From Heliopora coerulea (Eukaryota; Cnidaria; Anthozoa; Scleralcyonacea; Helioporidae): DNA of 64,000 bases. Below the pieces are notes generated by a model. It searched no databases, was not told where the DNA came from, and saw only the letters and a program-made list of their open reading frames with translations. Positions 61,128-64,000 of this stretch are shown here, one piece after another. The position numbers were made by a program, and so were the translations under genes. Each line of letters starts with the position of its first letter. The first letter of the stretch is position 1. Where the stretch lies: the NCBI GenBank assembly GCA_030142905.1, contig JASJOG010000107.1, positions 1,054,001-1,118,000 of the forward strand. The letters are read 5' to 3'.

Positions 61128-62305
61128 TTGAGCGAAATTACGTTGAAAATTTTAGGTGTCAAAATTTGACCAAAATGTAAAGGGGTTAACCTTTGGTTTC
61201 TGACGATTTTTCCACCAATTTTCAACTTTCGAAATAAGAGCAGAATGTGAAAGTTTATTGCATAGAAAGTAGTTTTGCAGTGATTTCAGTGGTTTTTGAG
61301 CGAAATTACGTTGAAAATTTTAGGTGTCAAAATTTGACCAAAATGTAAAGGGGTTAACCTTTGGTTTTTGACGATTTTTCCACCAATTTTCAACTTTCGA
61401 AATAAGAGCAGAATGTGAAAGTTTATTGCATAGAAAGTAGTTTTGCAGTGATTTCAGTGGTTTTTTGAGCGAAATTACGTTGAAAATTTTAGGTGTCAAA
61501 ATTTGACCAAAATGTAAAGGGGTTAACCTTTGGTTTTTGACGATTTTTCCACCAATTTTCAACTTTCGAAATAAGAGCAGAATGTGAAAGTTTATTGCAT
61601 AGAAAGTAGTTTTGCAGTGATTTCAGTGGTTTTTGAGCGAAATTACGTTGAAAATTTTAGGTGTCAAAATTTGACCAAAATGTAAAGGGGTTAACCTTTG
61701 GTTTCTGACGATTTTTCCACCAATTTTCAACTTTCGAAATAAGAGCAGAATGTGAAAGTTTATTGCATAGAAAGTAGTTTTGCAGTGATTTCAGTGGTTT
61801 TTGAGCGAAATTACGTTGAAAATTTTAGGTGTCAAAATTTGACCAAAAAGGTAAAGGGGTTAACCTTTGGTTTTTGACGATTTTTCCACCAATTTTCAAC
61901 TTTCGAAATAAGAGCAGAATGTGAAAGTTTATTGCATAGAAAGTAGTTTTGCAGTGATTTCAGTGGTTTTTGAGCGAAATTACGTTGAAAATTTTAGGTG
62001 TCAAATTTTGACCAAAATGTAAAGGGGTTAACCTTTGGTTTTTGACGATTTTTCCACCAATTTTCAACTTTCGAAATAAGAGCAGAATGTGAAAGTTTAT
62101 TGCATAGAAAGTAGTTTTGCAGTGATTTCAGTGGTTTTTGAGCGAAATTACGTTGAAAATTTTAGGTGTCAAAATTTGACCAAAATGTAAAGGGGTTAAC
62201 CTTTGGTTTTTGACGATTTTTCCACCAATTTTCAACTTTCGAAATAAGAGCAGAATGTGAAAGTTTATTGCATAGAAAGTAGTTTTGCAGTGATTTCAGT
62301 GGTTT

Positions 62306-63654
62306 TTGAGCGAAATTACGTTGAAAATTTTAGGTGTCAAAATTTGACCAAAATGTAAAGGGGTTAACCTTTGGTTTCTGACGATTTTTCCACCAATTTT
62401 CAACTTTCGAAATAAGAGCAGAATGTGAAAGATTATTGCATAGAAAGTAGTTTTGCAGTGATTTCAGTGGTTTTTGAGCGAAATTACGTTGAAAATTTTA
62501 GGTGTCAAAATTTGACCAAAATGTAAAGGGGTTAACCTTTGGTTTTTGACGATTTTTCCACTAATTTTCAACTTTCGAAATAAGAGCAGAATGTGAAAGT
62601 TTATTGCATAGAAAGTAGTTTTGCTGTGATTTCAGTGGTTTTTTGAGCGAAATTACGTTGAAAATTTTAGGTGTCAAAATTTGACCAAAATGTAAAGGGG
62701 TTAACCTTTGGTTTTTGACGATTTTTCCACCAATTTTCAACTTTCGAAATAAGAGCAGAATGTGAAAGTTTATTGCATAGAAAGTAGTTTTGCAGTGATT
62801 TCAGTGGTTTTTGAGCGAAATTACGTTGAAAATTTTAGGTGTCAAAATTTGACCAAAATGTAAAGGGGTTAACCTTTGGTTTCTGACGATTTTTCCACCA
62901 ATTTTCAACTTTCGAAATAAGAGCAGAATGTGAAAGTTTATTGCATAGAAAGTAGTTTTGCAGTGATTTGAGTGGTTTTTGAGCGAAATTACGTTGAAAA
63001 TTTTAGGTGTCAAAATTTGACCAAAAAGGTAAAGGGGTTAACCTTTGGTTTCTGACGATTTTTCCACCAATTTTCAACTTTCGAAATAAGAGCAGAATGT
63101 GAAAGTTTATTGCATAGAAAGTAGTTTTGCAGTGATTTCAGTGGTTTTTGAGCGAAATTACGTTGAAAATTTTAGGTGTCAAAATTTGACCAAAAAGGTA
63201 AAGGGGTTAACCTTTGGTTTTTGACGATTTTTCCACCAATTTTCAACTTTCGAAATAAGAGCAGAATGTGAAAGTTTATTGCATAGAAAGTAGTTTTGCA
63301 GTGATTTCAGTGGTTTTTGAGCGAAATTACGTTGAAAATTTTAGGTGTCAAATTTTGACCAAAATGTAAAGGGGTTAACCTTTGGTTTTTGACGATTTTT
63401 CCACCAATTTTCAACTTTCGAAATAAGAGCAGAATGTGAAAGTTTATTGCATAGAAAGTAGTTTTGCAGTGATTTCAGTGGTTTTTTGAGCGAAATTACG
63501 TTGAAAATTTTAGGTGTCAAAATTTGACCAAAATGTAAAGGGGTTAACCTTTGGTTTTTGACGATTTTTCCACCAATTTTCAACTTTCGAAATAAGAGCA
63601 GAATGTGAAAGTTTATTGCATAGAAAGTAGTTTTGCAGTGATTTCAGTGGTTTT
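62306..63654. repeat. 8-monomer higher-order unit, copy 5 of 5
   Basis: It matches copy 4 at +2,526 (15 monomers), with AGATTATTG at 62,430 and GCTGTG near 62,622, but has CCACTAATT and lacks the TTTTTAAGCG change. A further ordinary 6-T monomer follows before the window ends. Confidence 0.92.
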
Positions 63655-64000
63655 TTGAGCGAAATTACGTTGAAAATTTTAGGTGTCAAAATTTGACCAA
63701 AATGTAAAGGGGTTAACCTTTGGTTTTTGACGATTTTTCCACCAATTTTCAACTTTCGAAATAAGAGCAGAATGTGAAAGTTTATTGCATAGAAAGTAGT
63801 TTTGCAGTGATTTCAGTGGTTTTTGAGCGAAATTACGTTGAAAATTTTAGGTGTCAAAATTTGACCAAAATGTAAAGGGGTTAACCTTTGGTTTTTGACG
63901 ATTTTTCCACCAATTTTCAACTTTCGAAATAAGAGCAGAATGTGAAAGTTTATTGCATAGAAAGTAGTTTTGCAGTGATTTCAGTGGTTTTTGAGCGAAA

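Larger units (their letters stand above)
1..64000. repeat. Satellite DNA array, ~168-bp monomer, about 380 head-to-tail copies
   Basis: The window reads as one unit repeated without a break. Monomers begin TTGAGCGAAATTACG and end CAGTGGTTT, and this start recurs every 168 or 169 bases from base 1 to base 63,991. All copies lie in the same orientation. Monomers differ from one another by only a few bases plus 1-bp indels. The consensus unit has 54 G+C of 168 (32%), 35 G against 19 C on this strand, and no CpG depletion. The length is close to one nucleosome repeat, as in many centromeric and heterochromatic satellites. No non-satellite base, transposon or gene interrupts it, so every gene-free stretch in the window is this satellite. 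Neither array end is present. The family and species are not recognised. Confidence 0.99.

Noticed and set aside
1706..63752. About 115 minus-strand open frames of 64-91 codons with nearly identical products
   Set aside because: They recur in register with the satellite. The commonest (80 codons, 243 bp) spans about one and a half monomers and exists only where a 6-T junction shifts phase. The same DNA is read in two frames within one product, so the sequence is not kept as protein. There is no distinct upstream signal, domain or codon pattern.
1..64000. CRISPR array
   Set aside because: The repeat is a continuous 168-bp unit. There are no short repeats alternating with unique spacers and no cas genes.
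1..64000. Transposable element or insertion sequence boundaries
   Set aside because: No terminal repeats, target duplications or non-satellite sequence were found anywhere; the larger repeated blocks consist only of monomers and join in monomer register.
1..64000. Telomere repeat, rRNA spacer, tRNA or small RNA cluster
   Set aside because: No telomeric hexamer tract, rRNA, or tRNA-like box A/B arrangement was seen; the unit is uniform across the window.

Overview
The whole 64,000-base window is one uninterrupted head-to-tail satellite array. Its monomer is about 168 bp (nearly all are 168 or 169 bp; 167 and 170 also occur), giving about 380 copies in a single orientation. I found no gene, RNA gene, transposon, inverted segment or unique sequence. 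The array runs off both ends of the window: base 1 is already a monomer start and the last bases open another monomer, so neither array edge is present.

This is eukaryotic genomic satellite DNA. The monomer is near nucleosome-repeat length, about 32% G+C, with more G than C on the given strand (35 vs 19 per consensus unit). CpG is not depleted (4-5 per monomer, observed/expected about 1.0-1.3). That fits an invertebrate or another genome with little CpG decay better than a heavily methylated one, but this is weak inference. I do not recognise the family or species. A centromeric, pericentromeric or other heterochromatic location is likely on general grounds and is not shown by the sequence.

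The order in the array lies above the monomer. Linked variants (a 5- or 6-T run at the monomer junction, C or G at monomer position 86, C or G at 160, an AAAAAGG form near position 48, an A/T flip at position 37, and many private substitutions) mark higher-order repeats and segmental duplications. Layout: 1-9 kb, duplicated blocks with 21-, 14-, 10- and 9-monomer offsets; 11.8-16.5 kb, a near-perfect 14-monomer tandem duplication (2,355 bp); 17.0-20.0 kb, a 9-monomer tandem duplication (1,516 bp); 22.05-25.4 kb, a 10-monomer tandem duplication (1,681 bp), with part of 20.7-22.2 kb recurring 5,889 bp downstream; 29.3-34.8 kb, a 16-monomer unit duplicated with two extra monomers in one copy; 39.2-47.1 kb, three copies of a segment at 3,538 and 2,865 bp; 51.2-63.7 kb, five copies of an 8-monomer unit of about 1,348 bp. 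Many offsets are multiples of 7 monomers (7, 14, 21, 35), which points to an ancestral 7-monomer unit of about 1.18 kb that unequal exchange later reshuffled.

Monomer composition shifts along the window: the G86 (CGACC) form is common in the left ~28 kb and rare to the right, while the position-37 flip and the AAAAAGG form are common on the right. Recurrent 64-91-codon open frames on the minus strand are by-products of the repeat. I annotate no coding sequence. I found no discrete new gene system; what deserves a second look is the higher-order structure, the dyad-centre flip, the phased T-tracts and the subfamily gradient.
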